NCBI RefSeq assembly: GCF_013149275.1 | Contig: NZ_JABGNA010000004.1 | Location: 409,902 to 473,901, forward strand | Length of the DNA: 64,000 nucleotides | From: Mucilaginibacter sp. SG564 | GTDB taxonomy: Bacteria; Bacteroidota; Bacteroidia; Sphingobacteriales; Sphingobacteriaceae | Direction: 5' to 3' | Shown: positions 35,171-44,728 of the stretch, piece after piece | How the letters are laid out: each line of letters begins with the position of its first letter | Numbering within the stretch: the stretch's first letter is position 1 | The notes under the pieces: generated by a model | What the model was told of the DNA's origin: nothing | Databases searched by the model: none | What the model saw: the letters and a program-made list of their open reading frames with translations, nothing else | Program-made: the position numbers and the translations under genes

Positions 35171-36097
35171 TTATAAAATATAGAACACCGCTTGTTGCTG
35201 GGTGTTGGTCACCATATCGGTTACCTGCGGCATTTCGTCCTTTAGCATTTGCTTCAGGTCCTGCTCAATTTTACGGCTAATGGCGGTAGTTGGCGTATCC
35301 GTCGGCATGTTCTCAAATGGATCCTGCAGATGGATGGCCATTTTCTCGATCAGGAAAAATGCCGACGAAATAGCGATTACCAGGGGCACCTGTAATATAC
35401 CAAAAAACTCCATCAGGCTAAAAGGCAGCAGCAGTACAAAAAAAAGTACCAACCAGTGTATATACACACTATAAGTAGCCGGGAATACGGTGTTCTTAAT
35501 CCGCTCGCAGCCACCCATAGAGTTCATAAAACTGGTTAAGGTGCCATCCATAGTTACCTGCTGGTATTCATTGATCCAGCCTAGTTTGTACAAGGTGCGC
35601 AGATCGTGCCCTTGTAACTCATTCAAGGCCAACGGCACATGATCTACGTTGCGAATGTTCCTGACGTCATCAGCGCTTAAAAATGCTTCCAGGTTTTGTT
35701 TAGCATCCTGTTTGCGCAAATGGCGGCTCAAACTGTAGCACCAGGCCATCTGCCTTTTTACGATCCGTTCCTTGAGGGCCCATTTCTCCTCGCCGTCGAT
35801 ACTGCTGTCAACAAAGGTTAGTACCTGGCGGGTAAGGGTTCGGCAATCATTCACGATGCCTCCCCACAAAATACGGGCTTCCCACCAGCGGTCGTACGCC
35901 TGATTTGACCGAAAAGCCAATAACAGGGATATGATAGTACCTAAAATAGTAGGCACCGTTAAAGGGATGGACACCTCTTTCAGGTTATAGTACTGATGCA
36001 CCAGGTAAATAGCCGATGCATAGATGGCCACCATGATGAGTTCTTTTTTTATTTTTCCGAATACGTACGTAGCCGGGATGTTTTCTTTTAGTAGCAT
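35171..36097 (-). CDS. bestrophin family channel
   Basis: 308 aa member of the bestrophin/YneE family (pentameric chloride or cation channel). Visible signature: LLAFRSNQAYDRWWEARILWG, the conserved N-terminal block; two hydrophobic pairs; and DPFENMPTDTPTTA near the C-terminus, the acidic calcium-clasp-like region of the family. It starts 25 bases after the Usp-like gene, so they are likely cotranscribed. Confidence 0.93.
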   Translation of the reverse strand: MLLKENIPATYVFGKIKKELIMVAIYASAIYLVHQYYNLKEVSIPLTVPTILGTIISLLLAFRSNQAYDRWWEARILWGGIVNDCRTLTRQVLTFVDSSIDGEEKWALKERIVKRQMAWCYSLSRHLRKQDAKQNLEAFLSADDVRNIRNVDHVPLALNELQGHDLRTLYKLGWINEYQQVTMDGTLTSFMNSMGGCERIKNTVFPATYSVYIHWLVLFFVLLLPFSLMEFFGILQVPLVIAISSAFFLIEKMAIHLQDPFENMPTDTPTTAISRKIEQDLKQMLKDEMPQVTDMVTNTQQQAVFYIL

Positions 36098-36122
36098 AGT
36101 ATTTTAATAATTAAGGGGTTAA

Positions 36123-36602
36123 TTACTGTTGTTCAATCAATTCTTGTTCCTGGGCAATAAGGTTTGTTATTACGCCATCTGTTTCTGTGTTAGCTAATAC
36201 CCGTGTTCCGCATTTTGCAATCAGCACTTGTGGGTCTATACTGTTTTTAAAAAGCAATTGGTAATTATCGTGCGGCGGAACTATAGCATCCACTTCATGG
36301 GCATCCAGGTAGTTATTAAAAACAGCTACCGTACTGCCGTAAAAAATATCGATGTGGATACGGTTGATCAGGTGGCTGAAATCTTTTTCCATTTCACGGC
36401 AGCGGATATAGAAATTATCAGGAATGTGCTTGTACTCGGCTGATCGGCGCGACAGCATCAGCAGCTCGCCCATATTGTCGGTAATTTTCAGCATATGTAC
36501 CAGCCTGATATCCACTTTTTGCGGATAATATTGCTGGGCTATATTAGGGATGCTTTGAAGCGATTGGTAGGTAAAATCGGTGGGGATGAACAGCGTTTTC
36601 AT
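36123..36602 (-). CDS. universal-stress-protein-like protein
   Basis: 159 aa. MKTLFIPTDFTYQSLQSIPN is the N-terminal strand and helix of a Usp-type alpha/beta fold, and FYGSTVAVFNNYLDAHEVDAIVPP matches the middle of that fold. The C-terminal ATP loop (G-x2-G-x9-G-S) is not seen, so it may not bind ATP. It lies between a two-component system and the bestrophin gene on the same strand. Confidence 0.65.
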   Translation of the reverse strand: MKTLFIPTDFTYQSLQSIPNIAQQYYPQKVDIRLVHMLKITDNMGELLMLSRRSAEYKHIPDNFYIRCREMEKDFSHLINRIHIDIFYGSTVAVFNNYLDAHEVDAIVPPHDNYQLLFKNSIDPQVLIAKCGTRVLANTETDGVITNLIAQEQELIEQQ

Positions 36603-36707
36603 AGTCGTAATTATTTAATGGTTTAACTTGAACTATTTTGTTTGATACAAGTGTAGCCCTCAATAATTAAGATGATCTAAGAAAGTTATTAGAATTTGAT
36701 TAGAGTT

Positions 36708-38075
36708 TTACGCTGATGCATCCACCGGCAAAAAAACTTTGATCTCGGTGCCCTTGCCCACGTCCGAGCGGATACCTATGCTGCCCCTGTGCAGGCGTAT
36801 AATGTTAAGCGTTAATGGCAAGCCAACACCATGCCCTTCGTAATTATGGGTATTGGAGGCTCTGAAAAATGGTTCAAAAATATGCTGAAGCTCACTTTCG
36901 GGAATGCCTATGCCCTGATCGGTAATGGAGACGATCACTTTATTGTTTTCGGCCAGCAGCCTTATTGTTACCAGCCGGTTATCAGAATATTTACAGGCGT
37001 TGCTGATGATGTTGGTAATGGCCAGCTGTAATAAATTGCTGTTACCGCTCACATAAAGCAGGCGCTCATCGGTGGGCATATCTTCCAGATCAATCTGTAT
37101 CTTGCTTTCGGTATGGATCTTTTTGATCGACTCTGACGCTACCATCACGAGTTCATCTATACGGATACTTTCCCAGCGTTGTTTTTTACCGTCGAAGCCT
37201 GATTGGGCAAGAGCCAATAAACTATTCAGTATCTGGCGCAGCTTCTCGGCCTCCGAATAAATGGTGTCAAATATCTCACGCTGATCCGGGCTTGCATCGC
37301 TTTTGCTTAGGGCAAGCTCAGCTTCAGAACTGATGATGGTTAGGGGCGTGCGCAGCTCGTGCGAGGCATTGCTTACAAAGTTATTCTGTGTTTCAAAAGC
37401 TGTTTCCAGGCGGTTAAGCATGTCATTAAAGGTGTAGGATAGTTCGGCTACCTCATCTTTACCGCTCAGTTCATCCAGCCTGAAATGCAGGTTATTGGCC
37501 GTTATATTTTTAACGTTGTTAATGATACGCCGTATAGGTTGAAAAGTATAAAAAGAGAATATTTTACCTACAAAATACACCAGTATCATAGCTACTAAAA
37601 AGCCGTAGATCAATATTTTTTGCAGATCCTTCAACTCCTGGAAACCGGCGGGATCTGAAGCCGAAACAACAACAATGTATTTGCTGTTGCCCTTTGTAAA
37701 TAGCTTACCGGCATAAAAGGTATTATCTACTTTGTAGCGGGCCGCGCTATCGCTGAGTATTTGTTTGATCAGTTTGCTGTTTTCATCGATGCCACCAGCA
37801 ATGTGTACTTTGTTTAGTGTATCGGTATTAAAAAAATACATTCGTTCAGCTTCCAGTCGCTCCAGGTATTTATTTCGGACTTCCTGGTAAGCCCTGCTTC
37901 TTTCACTTGGAAAAATGTTAACCTCGGCCGATATATTAACCCGAGCCTCCAGCCGTTTAAAAAAATCGTCGAAACCAAACCGGTATACCAGGTAAAAAAC
38001 AGTGATGTTGAGCAATAACAATATTACACCGGAGAGCAGCAGGAACAGCAGGGTTATTTTACTTTGTATTTTCAT
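36708..38075 (-). CDS. sensor histidine kinase
   Basis: 455 aa membrane kinase. Helix 1 is at about 7-32, the periplasmic sensor at 33-150, helix 2 at about 155-175, then HAMP (about 178-230). The dimerisation/phosphoacceptor His239 is in NASHELRTPL. The ATPase domain has N-box NIISNACKYS, G1 TDQGIGIP, F-box EPFFRAS and G2 GHGVGLPL. Its start overlaps the response regulator gene by 17 bases, so the pair is cotranscribed. Confidence 0.96.
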   Translation of the reverse strand: MKIQSKITLLFLLLSGVILLLLNITVFYLVYRFGFDDFFKRLEARVNISAEVNIFPSERSRAYQEVRNKYLERLEAERMYFFNTDTLNKVHIAGGIDENSKLIKQILSDSAARYKVDNTFYAGKLFTKGNSKYIVVVSASDPAGFQELKDLQKILIYGFLVAMILVYFVGKIFSFYTFQPIRRIINNVKNITANNLHFRLDELSGKDEVAELSYTFNDMLNRLETAFETQNNFVSNASHELRTPLTIISSEAELALSKSDASPDQREIFDTIYSEAEKLRQILNSLLALAQSGFDGKKQRWESIRIDELVMVASESIKKIHTESKIQIDLEDMPTDERLLYVSGNSNLLQLAITNIISNACKYSDNRLVTIRLLAENNKVIVSITDQGIGIPESELQHIFEPFFRASNTHNYEGHGVGLPLTLNIIRLHRGSIGIRSDVGKGTEIKVFLPVDASA

Positions 38076-38760
38076 CGGGCTCTCCCTCCTTCATGATATA
38101 TCCCATGCCAAAAACCGTATGTATCAATTTGGTACCTCCACCTTTTTCCAGCTTTTTGCGTAGATAGTTTACATATACGTCAACCACGTTGGTACCCATA
38201 TTAAAATCAATATCCCATACGCTTTCCAGTATCTGGATGCGTGACAGCACTTTTTTCTGATTCCTGACAAAATACTCCAACAATCTATACTCTGTAGCAG
38301 TAAGTTTTAAGGTGTCGCCGTTACGGTATGCTATTTTTGATTCGGTGTTCAACTCCAGATCGCCGATCTTAAATATATTACTGGCCGATTGTTGTTCGCC
38401 GCTTTTACGGCGTAACAGGGTACGCAGGCGCGCCGCCAGTTCGGCAATTTTAAAGGGTTTTACCAGGTAATCGTCGGCACCGCTATCCAAGCCGTTTACG
38501 ATATTTTCGGTTGAGTCAAGGGCTGTTAACATGATAACAGGCATAGTTTGCTTATGCTGCCTGATGAGCTTACAAACCTGTATGCCATCCATTACAGGCA
38601 GCATTACATCTAATATTACCAGGTCAAAATCATGATCGAGCGCCATTTGCAAACCGGTCGCGCCATTAGCCGCTACGCTTACCTCGTAGCCAAATTCGGC
38701 AAGCCCGCGTTTGATAACTGATACCACATTAGGTTCATCCTCAACCAACAATATCCCCAT
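38059..38760 (-). CDS. OmpR/PhoB family response regulator
   Basis: 233 aa. The receiver domain has acidic pocket E7/D8, phosphoacceptor Asp51 in LVILDVMLP, and the conserved Lys in YLVKPF. The C-terminal winged helix (LKLTATEYRLLEYFVRNQKK; VDVYVNYLRKKLE) is standard. It precedes and overlaps the kinase gene. A YdcF-type gene lies 36 bases upstream on the same strand. Confidence 0.96.
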   Translation of the reverse strand: MGILLVEDEPNVVSVIKRGLAEFGYEVSVAANGATGLQMALDHDFDLVILDVMLPVMDGIQVCKLIRQHKQTMPVIMLTALDSTENIVNGLDSGADDYLVKPFKIAELAARLRTLLRRKSGEQQSASNIFKIGDLELNTESKIAYRNGDTLKLTATEYRLLEYFVRNQKKVLSRIQILESVWDIDFNMGTNVVDVYVNYLRKKLEKGGGTKLIHTVFGMGYIMKEGEPDENTK

Positions 38761-38796
38761 AATATTAATTTTGCATAAATCTTAACCTCTAAACTA

Positions 38797-39552
38797 TTAA
38801 CCACGTCCGGTGATGAGGTTAACGGCAAGGCCGATCATTTCTTTTATATAAATATTCCATTTGTTTAGCGCATCGGCACTGGGCACAAATTCCGTTATGC
38901 TAAAGTCACCGGTTCCCGCTATATAATTACAGGGATATGATATTACATCAACACCCATTTTTTTGAATATCCGAGCCGACCGCCGCATATGAAAAGCCGA
39001 GGTTACCAATAAGTAAGGCCCGCGTTGCCCGTGTTTTTGAAGCAAGGATTTTGTTAAAGACGCGTTCTCCAGAGTATTGCGCGACTGATCTTCGATCAGA
39101 ATGCAGCTATCAGGCACCTGCGCGGCCTTCAACTGGTATTTGGCCCAAGCCCCTTCCCGGAAGGCCGTGGGGTTTAAATTACCATTGCCTCCCGAAACTA
39201 AAATGTATTTTACCATCCCCGTTTTTTGCAGCAAAACCCCCTGTATAAACCTGTCGGCCGAGGGGCCAAAAATACCGCGACCATCCTTATCATCCGATGC
39301 GAAACCTCCCAATACAATAGCTGCGCTGTATGTTTTGTTTTTTTCGAGTTGTGCGGGTGCTATATCCCATGCCTTTGCCAGTCGGTTGATCAGGAATGAA
39401 TTGGAAAAGAAATAAAGCAGCCCGATGCCCCATAGCAGGTATTTACGTTTACGCTTTGCATTTTTTGCCAAAGCCGCCATCAGCAGTAACACAAATACAT
39501 ACAGCAAGGGAAAAAGCAAGACCGCCAATATTTTCGACAGGATAAAAAACAT
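38797..39552 (-). CDS. YdcF/ElyC/SanA family membrane protein (DUF218)
   Basis: 251 aa with two N-terminal hydrophobic segments and a DUF218 domain (AIVLGGFASDDKDGRG, ILVSGGNGNLNP, EDQSRNTLENA, LLVTSAFHMRRS). Related E. coli proteins affect envelope integrity and lipid carrier recycling. First gene of the minus-strand group that continues into the two-component system. Confidence 0.9.
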   Translation of the reverse strand: MFFILSKILAVLLFPLLYVFVLLLMAALAKNAKRKRKYLLWGIGLLYFFSNSFLINRLAKAWDIAPAQLEKNKTYSAAIVLGGFASDDKDGRGIFGPSADRFIQGVLLQKTGMVKYILVSGGNGNLNPTAFREGAWAKYQLKAAQVPDSCILIEDQSRNTLENASLTKSLLQKHGQRGPYLLVTSAFHMRRSARIFKKMGVDVISYPCNYIAGTGDFSITEFVPSADALNKWNIYIKEMIGLAVNLITGRG

Positions 39553-39590
39553 ATACTGGTATACTTTAGCCGTAAAAGTAATTAAAATTT

Positions 39591-39826
39591 AGAGTCGGAT
39601 ATTAGAATCAAGAAAAAGCAGGGAATAATCGTCTGCTCTTTGCAGGCATAAAGTGGGTTTACATGGTTTACACTTTTCATGGTTTACATTCATTTAATTA
39701 ATTAACAATCAAAAATTTATGAAAAAATACCAGTAAAATGTGTAAACCATGATTTTTACAAATTTGCTATTGGCTGCCTGGATATTTAACTATTCTTTTG
39801 ACTCCTGATTCTTATATCCCGACTCT
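39591..39826. repeat. MITE-like intergenic element with nested GGTTTACA repeats, copy 2
   Basis: The ends are imperfect inverted repeats of about 20 bases (agagtcggatattagaatca 39591-39610; tgattcttatatcccgact... to 39826, with one mismatch and one indel). Inside, 39650-39688 matches 27280-27318 at 36 of 39 positions, followed by a diverged inverted copy (tgtaaaccat near 39741). It fills most of the 335-base gap between the YdcF and YtxH-like genes. No ORF of note. Confidence 0.65.
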
Positions 39827-39887
39827 TTACACCTGTGTGTAACAAACTGGCATCATCATTGTCATACAAACAATAAAAAATAAAATT

Positions 39888-40109
39888 ATGGGCTTACTAA
39901 AACTTCTTGTCGTTGGTGCAGCAGTTGCTTACGGCATAAATTATGTGACCAAAAAGGGGTCGAATGGCAAGTCGATTATTGACGACCTTACCGAGAACGG
40001 GCCTGAATGGATGGATCGTGCAAAAAAATATGGCGAGCTCACTTTAGAGCAGATAGCCGTGCGTACTCAAAATTTCAGAGACAACTTCAGAGACAATAGC
40101 AAATTCTAA
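39888..40109 (+). CDS. small YtxH-like hypothetical protein
   Basis: 73 aa. A glycine/alanine-rich N-terminal hydrophobic stretch (LLKLLVVGAAVAYGINYV) is followed by a basic and then acidic helical tail, similar in layout to small YtxH-type stress proteins. It lies 18 bases before the SGNH hydrolase gene and is likely cotranscribed with it. Confidence 0.7.
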   Translation: MGLLKLLVVGAAVAYGINYVTKKGSNGKSIIDDLTENGPEWMDRAKKYGELTLEQIAVRTQNFRDNFRDNSKF

Positions 40110-40127
40110 AACAGTCGTTGCATTACT

Positions 40128-40682
40128 ATGCATAATATTCTTTTTTTCGGCGATAGCCTTACGGCAGGTTATGGCCTAAAAAATGTTAAAACAGAATCGC
40201 TCCCGGCACTGGTACAGCAAAAAATAGACGCAGCTAAATTGCCTTATCACGTAATTAATGGCGGATTAAGTGGTGATACCTCTGCCGGGGGCCTTTTTCG
40301 TTTGGATTACTGGACAAACAGGCCTATACAAGTATTTGTGCTTGAACTGGGCACCAACGATATTATCCGGGGCATATCTCCGCAGGTAACACATAAAAAC
40401 CTGCAGGCTATTATTGATAAAGTTAAACTTAAATTCCCTCATGTAAAGCTGGCTTTGATGGGAATGGAAATTCCCGCGTTTATCTCCGGAACATTAGCGG
40501 CCGAATTCAAAGCCATATTTCGTCAATTAGCCGATGCCAATCACATGACCTTTGTACCCTTTTACCTGGCTGGCGTGGCCGGTAAACCGCATTTAAACTT
40601 ACCTGATATGCTACATCCATCTGCCGAAGGCTACCGTGTTATGCTGGATAATGTTTGGCCGGTGATCAGGGAGTTGCTGTAG
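40128..40682 (+). CDS. SGNH hydrolase, TesA/arylesterase type
   Basis: 184 aa. Block I FFGDSLTAGYG with Ser10, block II NGGLSGDTSAGG, block III LGTNDI and block V DMLHPSAEGY are complete. The close match to TesA-like multifunctional thioesterase/lysophospholipase is clear. No signal peptide is visible, unlike periplasmic TesA, so it is probably cytoplasmic. Confidence 0.9.
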   Translation: MHNILFFGDSLTAGYGLKNVKTESLPALVQQKIDAAKLPYHVINGGLSGDTSAGGLFRLDYWTNRPIQVFVLELGTNDIIRGISPQVTHKNLQAIIDKVKLKFPHVKLALMGMEIPAFISGTLAAEFKAIFRQLADANHMTFVPFYLAGVAGKPHLNLPDMLHPSAEGYRVMLDNVWPVIRELL

Positions 40683-40717
40683 CTAAATTCATCCTACGGT
40701 GGAAGATTTTTCTCCGG

Positions 40718-40803
40718 GCGTCATTGCTGTACGAAGCAATCTTTATACTGTACAGAGTGGCTCTGCTTATGTAGAGATTGCTTCGTACCTCGCAATGACG
40801 CGC
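40718..40803. repeat. dispersed hairpin repeat
   Basis: Two long complementary arms, 40718-40742 (gcgtcattgc, acgaagc, agcaatct) and 40775-40803 (agattgct, gcttcgt, gcaatgacgc), with small bulges. It is followed at 40816-40845 by a G8 tract and a ggggggta/taccccc hairpin. It occupies the gap between the SGNH gene and the rhamnosidase gene. The open frames crossing it are not genes. Confidence 0.75.
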
Positions 40804-40948
40804 TTTCAATTCAGTCGGGGGGGGTATTCGCGACTACCCCCCTCCCCTTCAAGACAGTTGGGGTTGCGCAAGCGAAAATATCGGCTTAACATTGCTATAA
40901 GCCCTTAAATTATCTTGCTTACCTTTATAAACAGCTTTATTGCATCGT

Positions 40949-43627
40949 ATGAAACAACTTTTATGTAGGCCCGCGCTTTACATCGCTTTATTATTTCATT
41001 TTTTTATCATCAACACAAGTTTTGCCGCTACACCCGGCAAAGCAGCAGGCTTACAATGCGAGCACTTGGTTAATCCTATTGGTATCGACTCCCGGCACCC
41101 GCGTTTAAGTTGGTTGCTTGCCGATGAAAGGCAAGGCGCTGCTCAAACAGCTTATCAACTTATTGTTGGTACCGATTCTATTGGCGTTGGCAATGGTAAA
41201 GGCGATAGCTGGCAAACCGCCAAAGTTGTATCCGCTGTAAATCTGATTAATTACCAGGGCAAAGCTTTACAGCCATTTACCAAATATTACTGGCGGGTGC
41301 TGCTGTGGGATCAGGCTGGTAAAAAGCTCGCATCATCAACCATAGCCAGTTTTGAAACCGGCCTGATGGATATGCGCAACTGGCAGGGATCATGGATAAG
41401 CGATAATAAAGGCATAGCGGTAAACCCAGCCCCATACTTTCGGCATACATTTAAAGTAGCTAAACAGATCCGCTCGGCACGGGCCTATATCGCTGTAGCG
41501 GGGCTTTATGAACTGTATATCAATGGCCAAAAGATCGGCAACCATCGCCTCGACCCTATGTATACCCGGTTTGACAGGCGGACGCTGTATGTGGCTTACG
41601 ACGTAACCACGCAACTACAAAATGGCAAAAACGCCATTGGCGTATTGCTGGGCAATGGCTGGTATAATCACCAGAGCACAGCGGTATGGTATTTTCACCA
41701 GGCGCCATGGCGCGGCAGGCCAGCATTTTGTATGGATCTGCGAATCACATATACCGATGGTTCTGTAGAAACAGTAAGTTCCAATACGCAATGGAAAACA
41801 TCCTTAAGTCCGGTAGTTTTTAACAGCATTTACACTGCCGAACATTACGATGCCCGCAAAGAACAACCCGGCTGGAATACCCCCAATTTTATAGATACCG
41901 TCTGGAAACAGGTCATCAACCGTTCGGCCCCTTCACAAAATATTGTAGCGCAGAGCCTGCAGCCCATCCGCAATGTGGAAGAGATAGCTGCTAAAAGCAT
42001 CACCAAAATTGACAATAACCTGTGGGTATTTGATATCGGCAGAAATATATCGGGCGTAAGTAAGATCACCGTAAAAGGTGATTCGGGTACGGTAATCCGC
42101 CTGAAACACGCCGAGCGGCTGAACAAAAATGGCCATGTTGATCAGTCAAACATCGACCTGCATTATCGCCCTACAGATGATAAAGACCCTTTCCAGACAG
42201 ACATTTTTATTTTGAGTGGTAAAGGCGAAGAAACTTTTATGCCTAAATTTAATTATAAAGGTTTTCAGTACATAGAGGTAAGCAGCAGCAAACCTGTGGA
42301 ATTAAACAAAGAGAGCCTGAAAGCTTATTTTATGCATAGCGATGTAGCGCCTATCGGTACGGTTACATCATCAAACAAAACCATCAACCAAATCTGGAGC
42401 GCTACCAATAACTCCTATCTCAGCAACCTGTTTGGCTACCCTACCGATTGCCCGCAGCGCGAAAAGAACGGTTGGACAGGTGACGCCCATATTGCCAGCG
42501 AAACGGGTTTATATAATTTTGATGCCATCACCATTTACGAAAAATGGCTGGCCGATCATCGCGACGAGCAACAACCCAATGGTGTGCTCCCATCTATTAT
42601 TCCAACCGGCGGCTGGGGTTACGAATGGGGTAATGGGCCCGACTGGACAAGCACCATCGCCATTATCCCCTGGAACATTTATTTGTTTTATGGCGATAGC
42701 AAACTCCTGGCGGATAGCTATACCAGCATCGAAAAGTATGTAAACCACATTGACGAGCTTTACCCAACAGGCTTAACCACCTGGGGCCTGGGCGATTGGG
42801 TGCCGGTAAAATCCGTATCGCCGGTTGAGCTTACCTCTTCGGTATATTATTATACCGATGCCAGCATCCTGGCCAAAGCCGCCAAAATATTGGGTAAACA
42901 GGCCGATTTTGTAAAATATTCGGCACTGGCCACCAAGATCAAAAATGCCATCAATGCCAAATACCTGAATACCGAAACCGGTATATATGGCAAGGGCTTG
43001 CAGACCGAACTGAGCGTACCGCTTTACTGGGATGTGGTTCCGCAAAACCTGAAAAGTAAAGTAGCCGCCAATCTGGCGCAACGTGTAGCCGCTGATAATT
43101 ATCATCTTGACGTGGGCATCCTTGGAGCCAAGGCCATTTTAAGCGCCTTGAGCGACAATGGCTATCCGGATGTGGCTTACAAAATAGCATCGCAGGAAAC
43201 TTTCCCCTCCTGGGGATGGTGGATGGTTAACGGGGCAACAACGCTGTATGAAAACTGGAAGATCGATGCCAAATCAGACATATCACTCAACCATATTATG
43301 TTTGGAGAGATAGGCGCCTGGCTGTATAAAGGGATAGCGGGCATCCACCCCGATCCGGATCATCCTGGTTTTAAAAACATCCTGCTGCAACCACACTTTG
43401 TGGCCGGTCTAAATGAATTTACCGCTACGCATGATGGGCCGTATGGCAAACTCATATCTGCGTGGCAACGTACTGGTCAAGGTATAACCTACAAAGTTAC
43501 CGTACCCGCAAATTCAACTGCTACCATTAGTCTACCCACAGGTAAAACTTACTTGGGTGGTAAACTGATCACTGGTTCAGGGACTTATAAAGCTGTTGCC
43601 GGAAGCTATGTTTTTGAGGTGAAATAA
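40949..43627 (+). CDS. alpha-L-rhamnosidase, GH78
   Basis: Exported glycosidase of 892 aa. ATG 40949 opens a signal peptide (PALYIALLFHFFIINTSFAA). N-terminal beta domains include LRHPRLSW-like SRHPRLSW and the carbohydrate-binding region (YIAVAGLYELYINGQKIG). The (alpha/alpha)6 catalytic domain carries TDCPQREKNGWTGDAH, whose Glu near residue 505 is the expected acid, and LGDWVPV and PSWGWWMVNGATTLYENW follow. It should remove terminal rhamnose from pectin (RG-I) or flavonoid glycosides. No SusCD pair is adjacent. Confidence 0.96.
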   Translation: MKQLLCRPALYIALLFHFFIINTSFAATPGKAAGLQCEHLVNPIGIDSRHPRLSWLLADERQGAAQTAYQLIVGTDSIGVGNGKGDSWQTAKVVSAVNLINYQGKALQPFTKYYWRVLLWDQAGKKLASSTIASFETGLMDMRNWQGSWISDNKGIAVNPAPYFRHTFKVAKQIRSARAYIAVAGLYELYINGQKIGNHRLDPMYTRFDRRTLYVAYDVTTQLQNGKNAIGVLLGNGWYNHQSTAVWYFHQAPWRGRPAFCMDLRITYTDGSVETVSSNTQWKTSLSPVVFNSIYTAEHYDARKEQPGWNTPNFIDTVWKQVINRSAPSQNIVAQSLQPIRNVEEIAAKSITKIDNNLWVFDIGRNISGVSKITVKGDSGTVIRLKHAERLNKNGHVDQSNIDLHYRPTDDKDPFQTDIFILSGKGEETFMPKFNYKGFQYIEVSSSKPVELNKESLKAYFMHSDVAPIGTVTSSNKTINQIWSATNNSYLSNLFGYPTDCPQREKNGWTGDAHIASETGLYNFDAITIYEKWLADHRDEQQPNGVLPSIIPTGGWGYEWGNGPDWTSTIAIIPWNIYLFYGDSKLLADSYTSIEKYVNHIDELYPTGLTTWGLGDWVPVKSVSPVELTSSVYYYTDASILAKAAKILGKQADFVKYSALATKIKNAINAKYLNTETGIYGKGLQTELSVPLYWDVVPQNLKSKVAANLAQRVAADNYHLDVGILGAKAILSALSDNGYPDVAYKIASQETFPSWGWWMVNGATTLYENWKIDAKSDISLNHIMFGEIGAWLYKGIAGIHPDPDHPGFKNILLQPHFVAGLNEFTATHDGPYGKLISAWQRTGQGITYKVTVPANSTATISLPTGKTYLGGKLITGSGTYKAVAGSYVFEVK

Positions 43628-43693
43628 TCATTACTTCAATTGCCATAGATATTTCATATTTACATTTACTTAACACCAAATGACCTTTTACTG

Positions 43694-43722
43694 ACAAGCC
43701 GGTTCACCAACCGGCTTGTTTT
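43694..43722 (+). terminator. terminator after the rhamnosidase gene
   Basis: Perfect 11-bp stem (acaagccggtt with aaccggcttgt), four-base loop cacc, then a T-rich tail tttt. A strong Rho-independent signal. Confidence 0.88.
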
Positions 43723-43758
43723 GTATATACTTTTGTTACATTATATCGGCTCTATATC

Positions 43759-44406
43759 ATGTACAAAAAAGTCACTTTATTAGTCCTGCTTGCATTTTCA
43801 TTGATCAACATCACCCATGCTGAAGAGCCCTGGGCTTTAAGCACTAATAAAGAGGGTGTTAAAGTATACACCAGGCATGTGCCGGATTCCAAAGTAAAAG
43901 CCATCAAGGTAGAATGTGAGTTCAATGCCTCGGCCGCCCAATTGGTTGCTGTATTACTGGATATAAAAGGTAGTATAGATTGGGTTTATCATACCAAATC
44001 TGTTGACATGATCAAACAGGTATCGCCTTCGGAACTATATTATTATTCTGAAGTATCCATACCCTGGCCTTTACATAACCGCGATTTTATTGCCCATATC
44101 AAAGTAACCCAAGACTCTAAAACCAAAGTGGTTACCGTTGATGCCCCGTGTTTGGCGGATATGGTACCGCGTAAAGACGGTATTGTACGTATTGAGCATT
44201 CGGTAGGTAAATGGATTATTACCCCGATTGACAGCAGTCATGTAAAAATTGAATATACTCTTCACCTGGATGCAGGCGGCAGCGTTCCTGCATGGCTGCT
44301 CAACATGTTTATTACCCAGGGGCCTACAGAAAGCTTTAAAAAGCTGAAAGTGCAACTACAGAAACCTACCTACAAGAACATCAAACTACCATACATCACG
44401 GATTAA
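43759..44406 (+). CDS. START domain lipid-binding exported protein
   Basis: 215 aa with a signal peptide (LLVLLAFSLINITHAEE). The rest is a START-fold domain (WALSTNKEGVKVYTRHV, then YYYSEVSIPWPLHNRDF, and KIEYTLHLDAGGSVPAWLLN). START proteins hold a hydrophobic ligand such as a lipid. Because this organism apparently makes sphingolipids, a lipid-carrier role in the periplasm is possible but unproven. Confidence 0.88.
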   Translation: MYKKVTLLVLLAFSLINITHAEEPWALSTNKEGVKVYTRHVPDSKVKAIKVECEFNASAAQLVAVLLDIKGSIDWVYHTKSVDMIKQVSPSELYYYSEVSIPWPLHNRDFIAHIKVTQDSKTKVVTVDAPCLADMVPRKDGIVRIEHSVGKWIITPIDSSHVKIEYTLHLDAGGSVPAWLLNMFITQGPTESFKKLKVQLQKPTYKNIKLPYITD

Positions 44407-44426
44407 TTAGTTCATTTGTTCACTGG

Positions 44427-44511
44427 TTCATTAGTTTATTGGTCTCGAAACCATTTAAACTTCCGCTCCATTGCCTGCATTCCAACATTAATGAATTAAT
44501 AAACCAATGAA
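44427..44511. repeat. intergenic inverted repeat
   Basis: ttcattagtttatt (44427-44440) and aataaaccaatgaa (44498-44511) pair at 13 of 14 positions around a 57-base spacer. It lies in the 322-base gap before lutA. No -7 box of the standard form is seen in the rest of the gap, which must hold the lut promoter. Confidence 0.55.
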
Positions 44512-44728
44512 CATTCACGCTAATTACCATCAATCATTTGCAAAAAAAGCTGATAACAGTTGCCTCGTATAACCGTAATTTCGTTGTTTAGCAGGTAACC
44601 GTACCAACTACATTTATACACCAATAAATTACCAGGCCAATTGCGCTGATCCTGATAGACGCATCAGGATAGTTGTACAGTGAATAACTGCTAATATTGC
44701 TTTAACCAATTAAAGTAAACACTATAAA

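Noticed and set aside
40699..40908. Plus-strand open frame of about 69 codons before the rhamnosidase gene
   Set aside because: It crosses a dispersed hairpin repeat and a G8 tract, and has no coding signature.
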